In this document: piece after piece, positions 12,200 through 21,028 of the stretch | Layout: the number at the start of each line of letters is the position of its first letter | How positions within the stretch are numbered: the stretch's first letter is position 1 | Assembly (NCBI GenBank): GCA_029309925.1 | Contig: JARKND010000004.1 | Coordinates: forward strand, 372,001-436,000 | Direction of reading: 5' to 3' | DNA: 64,000 nucleotides | DNA from: Fulvivirgaceae bacterium JP3-4 | Lineage (GTDB): Bacteria; Bacteroidota; Bacteroidia; Cytophagales; Cyclobacteriaceae | The notes under the pieces: model-generated | Database searches by the model: none | Told to the model about the DNA's origin: nothing | The model's input: only the letters and a program-made list of their open reading frames with translations | Made by a program: the position numbers and the translations under genes

Positions 12200-12300
12200 G
12201 CATTCGAACTCTAGGATAAGTTATAAGTGTAAATATTACATTTATACGCTAATAATGCAAGGAATGAGTGCAATATCCGAGTTTTGTTTTTTATAGCAGA

Positions 12301-12341
12301 GGCTTTCAACGCGGAGACGCGGAGTTGCGGAGTTCGCGGAG
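12301..12341 (+). repeat. Left 41-bp inverted repeat of the GxxExxY element
   Basis: Begins GGCTTTCAACGCGGAGACGC and ends GTTCGCGGAG. It is built from CGCGGAG and GCGGAGTT words and lies 52 bp before the GxxExxY start codon. Confidence 0.9.
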
Positions 12342-12393
12342 AATACAGGAATTAGGATATTTTAACATAGTGTGCAGTTGCATAATTTTCGAG

Positions 12394-12795
12394 ATGGAAA
12401 CTACGCGATTGACGAATCAAGAATTGAATGATCTGGCAGGGGTCATACTGGATGCAGCGATCACTGTACACCGGGCTATTGGCCCAGGTCTTCTTGAGTC
12501 AGTTTATCAAGAATGTCTGGTGATGGAGCTGCGGAAACGCGCAATCAAAGTTGAAAGAGAAGTGCATGTACAACTGCACTATCAAAACGAACCTATTGAT
12601 AAAGCGTACAAAATTGATCTTCTTGTTGAAAATGAAATCATACTGGAGCTCAAATCAGTCGAATTCATCCTTAAAGTTCATGAAGCACAAATCGTGAGCT
12701 ATCTGAGACTATCAAACCGAAAGCTCGGCTTCCTAATTAACTTCAATGTTCCACTGCTGAAGCAAGGCTTCAAACGCTTCGTCAACAACTTCTAA
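12394..12795 (+). CDS. GxxExxY family protein (PD-(D/E)XK nuclease-like)
   Basis: 133 residues from the ATG at 12394 (METTRLTNQELNDLAGVILD); an earlier in-frame start at 12268 would read through the left inverted repeat and is rejected. The name-giving motif is GPGLLESVY. The following KIDLLVENEIILELKSV fits the D...ExK catalytic core of the PD-(D/E)XK fold, with strands and helices in the expected order. No biochemical role is established for the family to my knowledge. The gene is plus-strand inside a minus-strand operon-like run, and its stop is 7 bp from the right inverted repeat, so gene and repeats look like one unit. Confidence 0.9.
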   Translation: METTRLTNQELNDLAGVILDAAITVHRAIGPGLLESVYQECLVMELRKRAIKVEREVHVQLHYQNEPIDKAYKIDLLVENEIILELKSVEFILKVHEAQIVSYLRLSNRKLGFLINFNVPLLKQGFKRFVNNF

Positions 12796-12802
12796 AAAAT
12801 TC

Positions 12803-12843
12803 CTCCGCGAACTCCGCAACTCCGCGCCTCCGCGTTGAAAACC
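12803..12843 (-). repeat. Right 41-bp inverted repeat of the GxxExxY element
   Basis: Reverse complement of the left repeat at 39 of 41 positions (CTCCGCGAACTCCGCAACTC...). It ends 29 bp from the GH95 stop codon, so it may also serve as that gene's transcript end. Confidence 0.9.
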
Positions 12844-12872
12844 GTTCTTTGAAAAGCAACCCTCTCAAGCAT

Positions 12873-15329
12873 CTACTCCGCAACAAACGTATACATCTTC
12901 CCCGCAACAGTAGCAACATCATACACCACCGTCTCTCTAATATTCAGCAACTGCACATCCGCCTTTGACGAAACAATCGGCTTAGCCGTCTCATCCACAA
13001 AAAAGAATCCATTGCTGTTCTCCCCTGACGCCACCGTAAGCGACTTCCCATCACTGAACTTCACAGAACCCGGAACACGTAACCTCAAATTCCCGCCAAG
13101 ATTCGACTTGATGACCACCTTAACTATCTTTCCGTCCTTCCAATCCATGCTAACAATTTCAAATCCACCGCGAGCACGCAAACCAGTAACACGACCAGTC
13201 GGCCAGCGGTCAGGAAGTGCAGGTAGTAGATGCACGGTACCATCAGAACTTTGCATCAGCATTTCTGCAATGCCTGACGTGCATCCAAAGTTGCCATCAA
13301 TCTGAAACGGAGGATGTGCATCGAACAAATTATTGTACGTACCTCCACCACCTGGATTTGTTCCGACAGGTGTCAGCTGATCCTGGATCAACTTGTAAGC
13401 ATGATTTCCATCCAGCATGCGCGCCCACCAGTTGACCTTCCAGCCCATACTCCAACCCGTTGAGACATCTCCGCGATGCGCAAGTGTTTTCGCTGCCGCG
13501 GAATGAAGCTGCGGTGTGCGATACGGTGAGATCTGGTTCGATGGAAAAAGTCCATACAAATGCGAGATGTGTCGATGCTCGTCTTTTGGATCATCGATGT
13601 CTTCGAGCCATTCTTGTAATTGTCCATGCTGACCAATGTGCATCGGTGGAAGCTGGTTACGCATGGCTCGGAGTGTATCCGCAAAAGATTTGTCACTGTT
13701 GAGAATTTCTGCTGCGCGAATCGTGGTGCTGAAAATATCAAACACGATCTGGTTGTCCATGGTGGTGCCGGCATCGAGGGCGGTTTCTTCATGAGCCTTC
13801 GGAGCATTCTCAGGCGACATTCCGGGATTCACCACCAGCCATTGATACTTCGGGTGCTTCACCAGGAAGTCAACATAGAACAGAGACGCGCCTTTGAAGA
13901 TGGGATAAATGGATTGCAGATACTTTTTGTCGCCACTGTACAGATAACGCTCCCACAGATGCTGACTCATCCATCCGGCACTCGCATTCCAGCATCCCCA
14001 CAACGGACCGTCTACTGCACCCGTTGCGCGCCAAATGTCGGTGTTGTGATGCGCCACCCATCCGCGCGCGCCATACATGACACGCGCTGTCTCCTTCCCT
14101 GTTTGCGAGAGATCGTTCACCATCTGCAAAAAAGGTTCGTGCAGTTCCGAGAGATTCGTTTTCTCAGCCGGCCAGTAATTCATCTCCGCATTGATATTGA
14201 TCGTGTATTTGCTATCCCACGGTGGCTTCATCCATTGGTTCCAGATTCCCTGGAGATTGGCAGGTTGTCCACCCGGCTGCGATGACGAGATGAGAAGATA
14301 ACGCCCAAACTGAAAATACAAGGCTGCGAGGTGCGGATCATTTGAATTCCTGAAATTCTTCAACCGTTCATCGGTCGGAAGTTTGCCTGCATCAGACGTC
14401 CCAAGATCTAATGTCACACGATTGAAATATTTCTCATACGCAGCGACATGTGACTTTCGCAACTCATCAAATGATTTCGAATACGCCTTGTCGAGATAAT
14501 CCTTCGCGCGTGCCTGATCATCACCACTGATGTCATTATAGTTATTGAAATTCGTTGCAATTGAAATGTAGATCGTAACCGCATTCGCCTCTTTCACGAT
14601 CAGAGAAGTATCCGTAGCAGTCAGCGTCCCTCCTTCTGATTTGAATCGTGAGATCCCGGTGAAATGAATCTTCCCCTCAACTCCTTCATGATCGCTTGTG
14701 GTTCCTGCAACAATCAACTCATTGCCTCGCGCAGAAACCTTGGCCTTTGTCTGAGGTGTCGGAAAAGTTGCTGTGAATGAAAGACTCTTCGGTTTGCTTG
14801 CCGTCAAACGCACAGCGATCACCCGATCCGCAAGTGAAGCAATCATCTCCCGCACATAGTTAACATCGCCAACCGTGTACGAAACTTTCGCCACCGCCTT
14901 CTCCAAGTCAAGATCGCGATAGTAATTTGTTGGCGTTTCATGACCATTTAATGTCAACTCCAGATTTCCCACCGGCTGAAACATCTGTCCATGAGATTTC
15001 TTCGTGATGATCGTCTTACCAACCAGTTGCTCTGCCTCCTTGTACTTCCCATCGAAAATCAACTGCTGAATCTTCGGCAGCGCAGCCAATGCCTCCGGAT
15101 TATCGTTCCGGTTAGGACTCCCACTCCACACCGTATGCTCATTCAGCTGCAAGATCTCCTTCTCCGGATTTCCATAGATCATCGCACCAAGTCTTCCGTT
15201 CCCGATAGGCAAAGCATTTTCCCACGTCTTCCCTGACGGAGTTTTATACCAAAGCTTAAGAGGCGTCTTCTCCTGGGCCTGGGCAGTGATCACAAGCAAC
15301 AAAAGAAAAACGAACACAATGTTCTTCAT
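12873..15329 (-). CDS. Glycoside hydrolase family 95 (alpha-L-fucosidase or alpha-L-galactosidase)
   Basis: 818 residues with a signal peptide ([19 protein letters not shown]). The N-terminal beta-sandwich holds the family block [20 protein letters not shown]. The (alpha/alpha)6 barrel has [50 protein letters not shown] and [17 protein letters not shown]. These contain the Asn, Glu and Asp positions known to be catalytic in GH95, so it looks active. It would remove terminal fucose or L-galactose from side chains such as those of xyloglucan or glucuronoarabinoxylan. Length and domain order are normal for the family. Substrate cannot be fixed from sequence. Confidence 0.93.
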   Translation of the reverse strand: MKNIVFVFLLLLVITAQAQEKTPLKLWYKTPSGKTWENALPIGNGRLGAMIYGNPEKEILQLNEHTVWSGSPNRNDNPEALAALPKIQQLIFDGKYKEAEQLVGKTIITKKSHGQMFQPVGNLELTLNGHETPTNYYRDLDLEKAVAKVSYTVGDVNYVREMIASLADRVIAVRLTASKPKSLSFTATFPTPQTKAKVSARGNELIVAGTTSDHEGVEGKIHFTGISRFKSEGGTLTATDTSLIVKEANAVTIYISIATNFNNYNDISGDDQARAKDYLDKAYSKSFDELRKSHVAAYEKYFNRVTLDLGTSDAGKLPTDERLKNFRNSNDPHLAALYFQFGRYLLISSSQPGGQPANLQGIWNQWMKPPWDSKYTININAEMNYWPAEKTNLSELHEPFLQMVNDLSQTGKETARVMYGARGWVAHHNTDIWRATGAVDGPLWGCWNASAGWMSQHLWERYLYSGDKKYLQSIYPIFKGASLFYVDFLVKHPKYQWLVVNPGMSPENAPKAHEETALDAGTTMDNQIVFDIFSTTIRAAEILNSDKSFADTLRAMRNQLPPMHIGQHGQLQEWLEDIDDPKDEHRHISHLYGLFPSNQISPYRTPQLHSAAAKTLAHRGDVSTGWSMGWKVNWWARMLDGNHAYKLIQDQLTPVGTNPGGGGTYNNLFDAHPPFQIDGNFGCTSGIAEMLMQSSDGTVHLLPALPDRWPTGRVTGLRARGGFEIVSMDWKDGKIVKVVIKSNLGGNLRLRVPGSVKFSDGKSLTVASGENSNGFFFVDETAKPIVSSKADVQLLNIRETVVYDVATVAGKMYTFVAE

Positions 15330-15432
15330 TACACTAAACGTTTAAGGAAATAAATTCATCTACGAAAAAAGTGGCTTCAAGCTGCAAGCTGCAAGCCCTC
15401 AGGAAGCATTGTTAATACCTTCTAAAAAACTC

Positions 15433-15501
15433 CTCCGCGAACTCCGCAACTCTGCGCCTCCCGATGCGATCGATCGGGATCTGCGATCCGCGTTGAAAAC
15501 C
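15433..15501 (-). repeat. Solo third copy of the 41-bp repeat, interrupted by a 28-bp palindromic insert
   Basis: The first 28 bases and last 13 bases match the right inverted repeat at 12803-12843, and the match extends outward on both sides (TTCTAAAAAA before, TTTGAAAAGCAA after). The outer match on the gene side covers the last codons of the GxxExxY gene, so this is probably a remnant right end. The insert at 15461-15488 begins CCGATGCGATCGATCGGG. Confidence 0.8.
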
Positions 15502-15528
15502 GTTATTTGAAAAGCAAAGCCCTGCCAC

Positions 15529-16557
15529 TCAGATCTCAATCATCGCCTTAACCACCCCCGTACCTGGCTTGAGCCAGCTATCAAAATATTTCGTCACATC
15601 ACCGAAAGCAGACCGATGCGTAATATACGTCTCCGGTTTCACAAGATTCTTCTTCAACGAATCAATCACATGCTCAAAATCCTGTCGCGTAGCATTGCGA
15701 CTACTCATCAGTGTGCCTTCACGTTTATGAAACTCCGGATGACTAAATGAAATATTCTCCCGCTGCAAACCGATGAGAATGTAACGTCCACCGTGCGCCA
15801 TGTATTGAAACGCGTTGTTGATTGCTTTGATGCTCCCGGTCGCATCGATCACGACCGAAGGCATGTCTCCGCTGGTGATCTCACGAAGAAGATCGATCAC
15901 ATCAGGCCGCGTGGCATTAATCGCGTAATCAACTCTCAGTTTATCACGACAAAAATCCAGGCGTTGCTGATTAATATCCAGTGCAATCACCTTTGCCCCT
16001 GCGATGCGCGCTAACTCCATTGTACCAATCCCGATCGGACCCGCTCCCACCACCAGCACAAATTCACCAGGCTTCACCTCTGCCCTTCTCACACCGTGCG
16101 CACCGATGGCCAGCGGTTCAACCAACGCCATGGCATCAAGCGAAAGTCCATCACTATGTAATAAGGAGTTGGACGGAAGAGACAGATACTCCGTCATGCC
16201 ACCATCGATGTGAACACCACACACCTTGATGCTCGTGCAGCAGTTCGGCTTGCCGGTGCGACAAGCAATACAAGCACCACAACTGAAGTATGGGATCAGC
16301 GACACAACCTCACCCGAACGAAAACCCGGAGCGTTGTCTGCTGACACCAATTCTCCCGCCAGCTCATGTCCAAGGATGCGCGGATAACTGAGAAACGGTT
16401 GTGTGCCTTCATACGCATGAAGATCCGTGCCGCAAACACCGATGCGTCTGATTTTAATAATTGCATGATTCGGCTGAAGCACAGGTTGCCCGATGGTTTG
16501 ATACGCAAACTTTTTGGGTTCGCTGCACACCAGTGCCCGCATGGTTGTTGTATTCAT
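15529..16557 (-). CDS. Zinc-binding alcohol/polyol dehydrogenase (MDR family)
   Basis: 342-residue cytoplasmic NAD(P)-dependent dehydrogenase. Catalytic zinc ligands are in RIGVCGTDLHAYEG and GHELAGELVS. The structural zinc cysteines are in CGACIACRTGKPNCC. The Rossmann motif is VVGAGPIGIGTMELA. Related proteins oxidise L-galactonate, sorbitol or other sugar derivatives. Next to a GH95 enzyme and 9 bp from the GH43 stop it probably handles a released deoxy- or L-sugar (inference). The solo repeat lies 28 bp beyond its stop. Confidence 0.9.
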   Translation of the reverse strand: MNTTTMRALVCSEPKKFAYQTIGQPVLQPNHAIIKIRRIGVCGTDLHAYEGTQPFLSYPRILGHELAGELVSADNAPGFRSGEVVSLIPYFSCGACIACRTGKPNCCTSIKVCGVHIDGGMTEYLSLPSNSLLHSDGLSLDAMALVEPLAIGAHGVRRAEVKPGEFVLVVGAGPIGIGTMELARIAGAKVIALDINQQRLDFCRDKLRVDYAINATRPDVIDLLREITSGDMPSVVIDATGSIKAINNAFQYMAHGGRYILIGLQRENISFSHPEFHKREGTLMSSRNATRQDFEHVIDSLKKNLVKPETYITHRSAFGDVTKYFDSWLKPGTGVVKAMIEI

Positions 16558-16566
16558 CGTACGATT

Positions 16567-17709
16567 CTACATCACCGGCTTGCCATACGCGCTGATGGTC
16601 TTGATCGAGCCATCCGCTTCATGCGTCAACGGTGTCACTTTAATATTTCGCAAATGTGTTTTGCCCGACAGCACACTGTCATGATAAAAGAGATACCACT
16701 TGCCATCAACCTCCACGATCGAGTGATGATTCGTCCATCCGAGCACCGGATTTAAAATCACACCCTTATATGTAAACGGTCCGTAAGGACTATCGCCTGT
16801 CGCGTAGCAAATGAAATGCGTATCACCCGTTGAGTAAGAGAAATAGTATTTGCCATTGTACTTGTGCAGCCACGATGCCTCGAAGAATCTCCGGTTGTGA
16901 TCACTTTCTGCGAGCGGCTTTCCGTTTTCATCGAGGATCTCCACTTCCTTCACCGGCTCGGCAAATTGAAGCATGTTGTCCGCCAGGCGCACAACGCGAG
17001 GCCTGATGGCCGCACCGCCAGCGTTCAGGTCGGTCTTCGATCCGTTCGCATCATACTTTCCATTCTTCCAGCGCTGCAATTGTCCTCCCCAGATTCCACC
17101 GAAGTACATGTAGTGTTTTCCATCGCTGTCTTTGAAAACCGCAGGGTCGATACTGTAACTTCCCTCGATCGGTTTTGCTTCCGCTTTAAACGGCCCCTCC
17201 GGAGCATCGCCAACGGCAACGCCAATTCTGAACACATCCTCTTTATCCTTCGCGGGGAAGTACAGATAATACTTACCATTATTGAATGCAGCATCCGGTG
17301 CCCACAACTGCCGGCCTACCCACGGAATGTCTTTTTTATCAAGCGCAACGCCATGGTCCGTCACCTTTCCACCAATGCTGTCCATCGACAGGATGTGATA
17401 ATCCTTCATGTCGAAATGCGAGCCGAGATCATCCTCCGGCACCTGCGCATCGATATCATGAGACGGATAGATATAGATCCGCCCGTTGAAAACATGAGCC
17501 GATGGATCCGCAGTGTAGATGTGACTGACTAACGGCTGAGAGATCGCCTTCAAGGTATCCTCCTGCTGCTTAGTCGTATCCGAAGCCACCTCCGTACTTT
17601 CTGCCGGACGCGTCCCGCACGAAAACATAACACTACCGGAAAAGATAATTGTACATATTACAATTATTGTGAAGCGAAGACTTGTGAACTGGTTAAGATT
17701 AAAAGTCAT
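16567..17709 (-). CDS. GH43-family lipoprotein
   Basis: 380 residues. The N-terminus is a membrane-targeting segment ending VMFSCG, so Cys31 is probably lipidated. GH43 acidic residues are recognisable: base in YTADPSAHVFNGRIYIYP, modulator in YSIDPAVFKDSDGKHYMYFG and acid in RRFFEASWLHKYNGKYY. Such enzymes cleave arabinofuranosyl or xylosyl linkages. It is the first gene of the minus-strand run in this locus, so the promoter should lie in 17710-17935. Confidence 0.92.
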   Translation of the reverse strand: MTFNLNQFTSLRFTIIVICTIIFSGSVMFSCGTRPAESTEVASDTTKQQEDTLKAISQPLVSHIYTADPSAHVFNGRIYIYPSHDIDAQVPEDDLGSHFDMKDYHILSMDSIGGKVTDHGVALDKKDIPWVGRQLWAPDAAFNNGKYYLYFPAKDKEDVFRIGVAVGDAPEGPFKAEAKPIEGSYSIDPAVFKDSDGKHYMYFGGIWGGQLQRWKNGKYDANGSKTDLNAGGAAIRPRVVRLADNMLQFAEPVKEVEILDENGKPLAESDHNRRFFEASWLHKYNGKYYFSYSTGDTHFICYATGDSPYGPFTYKGVILNPVLGWTNHHSIVEVDGKWYLFYHDSVLSGKTHLRNIKVTPLTHEADGSIKTISAYGKPVM

Positions 17710-17935
17710 GATGTAGATAGATTATTGGATTTGATGGAGTACAAGGTAAGAAAAAAAGGGGAATGTTGATGGGGAAGAATTATGGCATGCCCCTGCTGAC
17801 GCACATGCCTGGGCTACGGGTCGGGCTATGCGCTCCAACAATCCGCCCACATGCCATTTCGGTTTCCGCTTCTATCCCTCATGCGGATTCATCCACCGAA
17901 TTGCAATATCAATTGACAATTTATAAGTTAGATGA
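17710..17935. other. Non-coding border between the utilisation locus and the accessory island
   Basis: No convincing gene. The stretch 17785-17885 is GC-rich (GGGCTACGGGTCGGGCTATG, later CTTCTATCCCTCATGCG). To my recollection it resembles phrases found between genes in other Bacteroidota genomes, so it may be a repeat remnant. The start of the island is placed here. Confidence 0.35.
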
Positions 17936-18667
17936 ATGGAGCTATTTGCCAAAGCAAAATTAAAACCAATCGGGACAGCCTTCGAAGAACTTGGCGTCTT
18001 GCACACTTTTGTTTTTTTAGGGTCTTTCGTAATAATTTTTTTCTTTGAGGACGTAAAACAGGATCAGGCACCTCTTTCATCTAGATGGTTGATCGCGGGG
18101 ATAATCTCATATACCGTTTTTGCCTTTTATTTTGGCTGGTTTTTCACCTCAATCGTTCCTAGAAACTATAAGCGTCACGGTGTGATATCGTATTTACAGC
18201 GCAGGACAATGGACATTTCAATTTTAATTAGTTTCGTAATAATGGAGTTGATTGAAAGAGGAAATGGTGGAGATCCAAATAAACGTGATCGGTCCGATGA
18301 AGAATTAGCTGCTATTTGCGGCAGGGTAAAGGTATACCAAACATTCAAGCCGCATTTCGAACGAAACGATGACTATGCGGATTTCTACGAATATTTTTCT
18401 TTTATTGCTACACAAATAAACGCAACAGCAGAGAAAATCCTCTTACTCGTTGATGTGTTAACCGAAGAAGAAATCAGGATTTTATTCCAGATTGAAAACG
18501 ACACCAATTCAGCGCTAACAAGAAACCTTAAATTCTCAGCAGGGAAGATCGACAATCAGCCTGCTACTGCCTATATTCCAGAGGCATATGCGTATGCAAT
18601 AAACAGGCTACGAAAGAATTCGAAAGCGCTTCTTCGGTCTGTGGGGATACCTGACTCAATAGCTTAA
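17936..18667 (+). CDS. Hypothetical membrane protein
   Basis: 243 residues, family not recognised. Two strong transmembrane segments lie at about 23-38 (VLHTFVFLGSFVIIFFF) and 51-73 (LIAGIISYTVFAFYFGWFFT). A third hydrophobic stretch, DISILISFVIMELI, is near residue 95. The remaining 140 residues are soluble and mostly helical. AT-rich relative to the flanking utilisation locus and on the opposite strand, consistent with acquisition. A membrane-anchored helical protein in an accessory island could be part of phage defence, but nothing specific supports that. Confidence 0.75.
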   Translation: MELFAKAKLKPIGTAFEELGVLHTFVFLGSFVIIFFFEDVKQDQAPLSSRWLIAGIISYTVFAFYFGWFFTSIVPRNYKRHGVISYLQRRTMDISILISFVIMELIERGNGGDPNKRDRSDEELAAICGRVKVYQTFKPHFERNDDYADFYEYFSFIATQINATAEKILLLVDVLTEEEIRILFQIENDTNSALTRNLKFSAGKIDNQPATAYIPEAYAYAINRLRKNSKALLRSVGIPDSIA

Positions 18668-18707
18668 CAATGCGGCTATTGGATTTCGACCTTAAAGACG
18701 CGACAAA

Positions 18708-18881
18708 CTACTCATCATTTACAGCCGCCTTCTTACTTGTCCCGAATTTTGGTATTAAGCTAGATCCCGGTATTGGAGGCTTGTCGTCATGTGATTTGTG
18801 TTCAAGTGTCAGACTCGGAATATATCCACACATTTCTACCATAGATGCAATTAATTTCTCATGTAGTTGGTGGTTTGACAT
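18708..18881 (-). CDS. Small hypothetical protein overlapping the end of the coiled-coil gene
   Basis: 57 residues (MSNHQLHEKLIASMVEMCGY..., C-terminus KKAAVNDE). Its ATG lies inside the last codons of the gene at 18859-19650, in another frame, an arrangement usual for translational coupling. Composition is protein-like, with charged residues and a proline-rich DDKPPIPGSSLIPKF. It is preferred over the plus-strand reading frame that covers the same bases. Function unknown. Confidence 0.5.
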   Translation of the reverse strand: MSNHQLHEKLIASMVEMCGYIPSLTLEHKSHDDKPPIPGSSLIPKFGTSKKAAVNDE

Positions 18882-19650
18882 CGCTGTCCGGCAACTTGTC
18901 AAGTTCTCGCTTGTATGCTTCATACGACTTAGAAAGTGTTTCCTTATACACGTACTCTTGTTGCAGGCGCTTGTATTGGCTCTGTTGTTTAGAAGCAATT
19001 GCCAACCAAACTGCTGGTATAAAGAAAGGTAGTCTAGCTAATATATGTTGAAAGGAATCTTCCAAGTTGTTTACGTCTTTGTAACAGTACCAACCGAATG
19101 TCATCATTCCTCCAACAGTCAGTCCGAATACAGCTGCCCACATTATGACCGGCCATTTATAATTTTTCTTTTGGTCTTCGTATGCCTTCGATAATCCTGT
19201 TGCTGTTGCACCTGGTAGCAATCCTTCAATCTTATCGTATAAGGTCTTGTATTTAGTTTGCCAGTCAGTTTCTAAATCCTCGTTGGCTTTCTTATTGTTT
19301 TCAAATAGTGTATCTAATTCTTTCTTGAAACCTGTTGTTTTCAATTTGTCATTGCCATGAATGAACTCTTTGAATTCATTTAATTGATCTCTAATTTCTG
19401 TGGCTGACTTTAAAAACTGCTCTGAAGTCTTATAATGTCCGCTAACAGTTTCGAATTTCGAACTTGAAACAAAATCATCGGTAGTAAAGTAGTCTTTGTA
19501 ATGCTCATTAATTTTACCCAACTGTTCATTATACGTCTCTATTTGTTTCTTTAATTCATACACCTGATTTGCAAACGAATCAGTTTGTTCTGGAACTTGG
19601 GACGACAAGCTGAAGGTGGATGCGCATTCGAAACCTTCAGCCCTGCACAA
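18859..19650 (-). CDS. Coiled-coil protein with two C-terminal membrane segments, probably 5'-truncated
   Basis: The frame encodes a long charged coiled coil (about residues 25-150), two transmembrane helices (VIMWAAVFGLTVGGMMTFGW and LARLPFFIPAVWLAIA) and a second helical tail (SQYKRLQQEYVYKETLSKSY). Family not recognised. The first fifteen residues from a TTG start are encoded by the outer edge of a neighbouring F1 repeat. No ATG occurs before the membrane segments. Either an alternative start is used or the native 5' end was lost when the repeat arrived. The coiled coil plus membrane layout recalls two-component effectors of defence islands, but this is only an analogy. Confidence 0.65.
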   Translation of the reverse strand: MCRAEGFECASTFSLSSQVPEQTDSFANQVYELKKQIETYNEQLGKINEHYKDYFTTDDFVSSSKFETVSGHYKTSEQFLKSATEIRDQLNEFKEFIHGNDKLKTTGFKKELDTLFENNKKANEDLETDWQTKYKTLYDKIEGLLPGATATGLSKAYEDQKKNYKWPVIMWAAVFGLTVGGMMTFGWYCYKDVNNLEDSFQHILARLPFFIPAVWLAIASKQQSQYKRLQQEYVYKETLSKSYEAYKRELDKLPDSDVKPPTT

Positions 19651-19856
19651 CCCAATTAAAATCCGTCATTCCGCGCATTCTGAATTGTCTATGAAATGCT
19701 GAGTGCTGCTGAGCGGAATCCCTTTGCCTTGGTCGCGTTCTTCGAAGACCTTTTCATAGACAAATCGTCATCGAAGGGATTCCGCTCAGCGCAGCGCAGT
19801 TCTTCGTGGTTAGTGCGCAAGCGCGGAATGACGGGTCGATTGGAGTGCGTGCGCAT
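19621..19856 (+). repeat. F1 palindromic element, isolated full copy
   Basis: Shows the complete F1 layout: outer arms GTCATTCCGCGC / GCGCGGAATGAC and inner arms TGAGCGGAATCCCTT / AAGGGATTCCGCTCA, with TCTATGAAATGC and CTTTTCATAGA between them. It ends in the usual GATTGGAGTGCGTGCGCAT. Its left edge enters the reading frame of the coiled-coil gene. Confidence 0.9.
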
Positions 19857-19891
19857 AAAAATTTGTACATTAGTTAAAGTCAACTATTGTC

Positions 19892-20344
19892 ATGGCTGAC
19901 GCTAAAACAAACAAGTTTATTGGAATATATGGAGGCGCGATCTTGCTGATCGTTGTTATCTCCCTTTTTATTGGAAAGAATACCGATCACAGTTCTGACC
20001 TTGAGAAACCAATATCTCCTGAAGCTGTTGATGCTGCCATCGAAAAGCATAAGGCAGCAACTAAGGATGCGAAAAATACTCAAACAAGCACCAAAAAAGC
20101 CGTAGTAAAGGACACGGAGGTCGTGAGGAGAAGAATCGTGACAATCGATGGAACGGATGATGTTGGAGACGTCATTCCAGAACTAAATCTATGGGAGAAC
20201 TATCAAACGCGCACCTGGGCCGGACGAGTAAAACACGGAGAGAAAGTATTCTTCATCAGACGTGAAGGCGATGGAGTGCTTGTGGAAACAAAGTCAGGAT
20301 TAAAAGGATGGATCACCTATTGGTTTATCAAAGAGGAGAAATAG
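19892..20344 (+). CDS. Membrane-anchored SH3-like domain protein
   Basis: 150 residues. A short N-terminus precedes one transmembrane helix (FIGIYGGAILLIVVISLFIG). A charged, Lys-rich linker follows. The C-terminal 50-60 residues (RTWAGRVKHGEKVFFIRREG, then KGWITYWFIKEEK) look like a bacterial SH3 (SH3_3) domain. Such domains often bind peptidoglycan or peptides. The protein would be anchored in the inner membrane with the domain outside. No partner gene is obvious. Confidence 0.75.
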   Translation: MADAKTNKFIGIYGGAILLIVVISLFIGKNTDHSSDLEKPISPEAVDAAIEKHKAATKDAKNTQTSTKKAVVKDTEVVRRRIVTIDGTDDVGDVIPELNLWENYQTRTWAGRVKHGEKVFFIRREGDGVLVETKSGLKGWITYWFIKEEK

Positions 20345-20412
20345 TTATATCATTATAAAAAAGAATTGTCAAATATACTTACTGTCGGGCTTGCCACCTA
20401 TCCCCAGGTCAA

Positions 20413-20613
20413 TCAATTTTCCATGAGTCCGCTCACTAGCAAAATGATTTGAATCGCCATCGCGACAGCAAAAATTATCGTGATCGTCCTCAGGTGTCTT
20501 TTAATTTTCCCCTCGTTGGTCGTCCCTCTTACTTGTCTTCGGATGAAAGGAGTCCCCACGTAAAATGCAACTATTCCAACAATCGAAGCAATAAGCAATG
20601 CTTTATCTGTCAT
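20413..20613 (-). CDS. Small two-helix membrane protein
   Basis: 66 residues with hydrophobic segments LIASIVGIVAFYVGTPF and TIIFAVAMAIQIILLVSGL flanking a basic loop (RRQVRGTTNEGKIKRHLR), as expected for a small inner-membrane protein with a cytoplasmic loop. Family not recognised. An F2 repeat lies about 215 bp 5' of its start. Confidence 0.6.
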   Translation of the reverse strand: MTDKALLIASIVGIVAFYVGTPFIRRQVRGTTNEGKIKRHLRTITIIFAVAMAIQIILLVSGLMEN

Positions 20614-20826
20614 TCTTTAATTCAATTTTCTGTCCCGTGGCTTACGCAAAAACGTTCGTGCATGAGGCGTAGCTGGAATATCCTTTTCTGTGTTATTTTT
20701 CGATATTGACTTTTCCTGTTCTCAATCTGGTCTTTTCGAATTTAATACATACACTTAGCTATCTAGCGTGGCTATGACACCAACATGTGGATACATGCGC
20801 TGGTTAATGTTTTTCAAATTGTAATC

Positions 20827-20931
20827 GAGACTCCCGGTGGGCTAATGATCGGATTGGATCTGGCGGGGCAAGGAATCGATAACTAAAATAATAAACTCTC
20901 CCATACAGGGCAATACCTAAATGCGAGTAAT
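20827..20931 (-). repeat. F2 repeat, copy A
   Basis: About 105 bp running from GACTCCCGGTGGGCTAATGA through GGGGCAAGGAATCGATAACT to CCATACAGGGCAATACC and ATGCGAGTAA. Four other copies share this order. The surrounding 20614-21028 gap holds no supportable gene; a short frame at 20804-21001 is just the translated repeat. Confidence 0.9.
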
Positions 20932-21028
20932 AAAAATAGCTCAAAAGCGCAGCTATGAATAGTTGAAGCGCATGTAATGCACTAGCTCGAATAAATACCA
21001 TGTTAGCGGCTGGCCGCTTTAATCAAAT

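Larger units (their letters stand above)
12301..12843. mobile_element. Candidate GxxExxY element: nuclease-like gene framed by 41-bp inverted repeats
   Basis: The left repeat (12301-12341) and right repeat (12803-12843) are reverse complements over 41 bp with two mismatches. They enclose only the GxxExxY gene, which runs opposite to the surrounding utilisation-locus genes. A third, solo copy of the right end lies at 15433-15501. No transposase is present, so mobility is inference from the repeat architecture. Confidence 0.6.

Noticed and set aside
12268-12393. Longer N-terminus for the GxxExxY protein
   Set aside because: It would read through the left 41-bp inverted repeat. The family normally begins near METTRLTNQELND.
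17647-17665. AATTGTA-CATAT-TACAATT palindrome as an operator
   Set aside because: It lies inside the signal-peptide codons of the GH43 lipoprotein, where Ile/Val codons create such patterns by chance.
18670-19032. Plus-strand frame of 120 residues
   Set aside because: It is antisense to the coiled-coil gene and the small overlapping gene, with a cysteine-rich, unstructured composition typical of a shadow frame.
20804-21001. Short minus-strand frame covering F2 copy A, with similar frames at 22728-23042 and 25623-25961
   Set aside because: The shared peptide (HLGIALYGRVYYF-like) is only the translation of the F2 repeat. Copies D and E do not keep the frame, so protein coding is unlikely.
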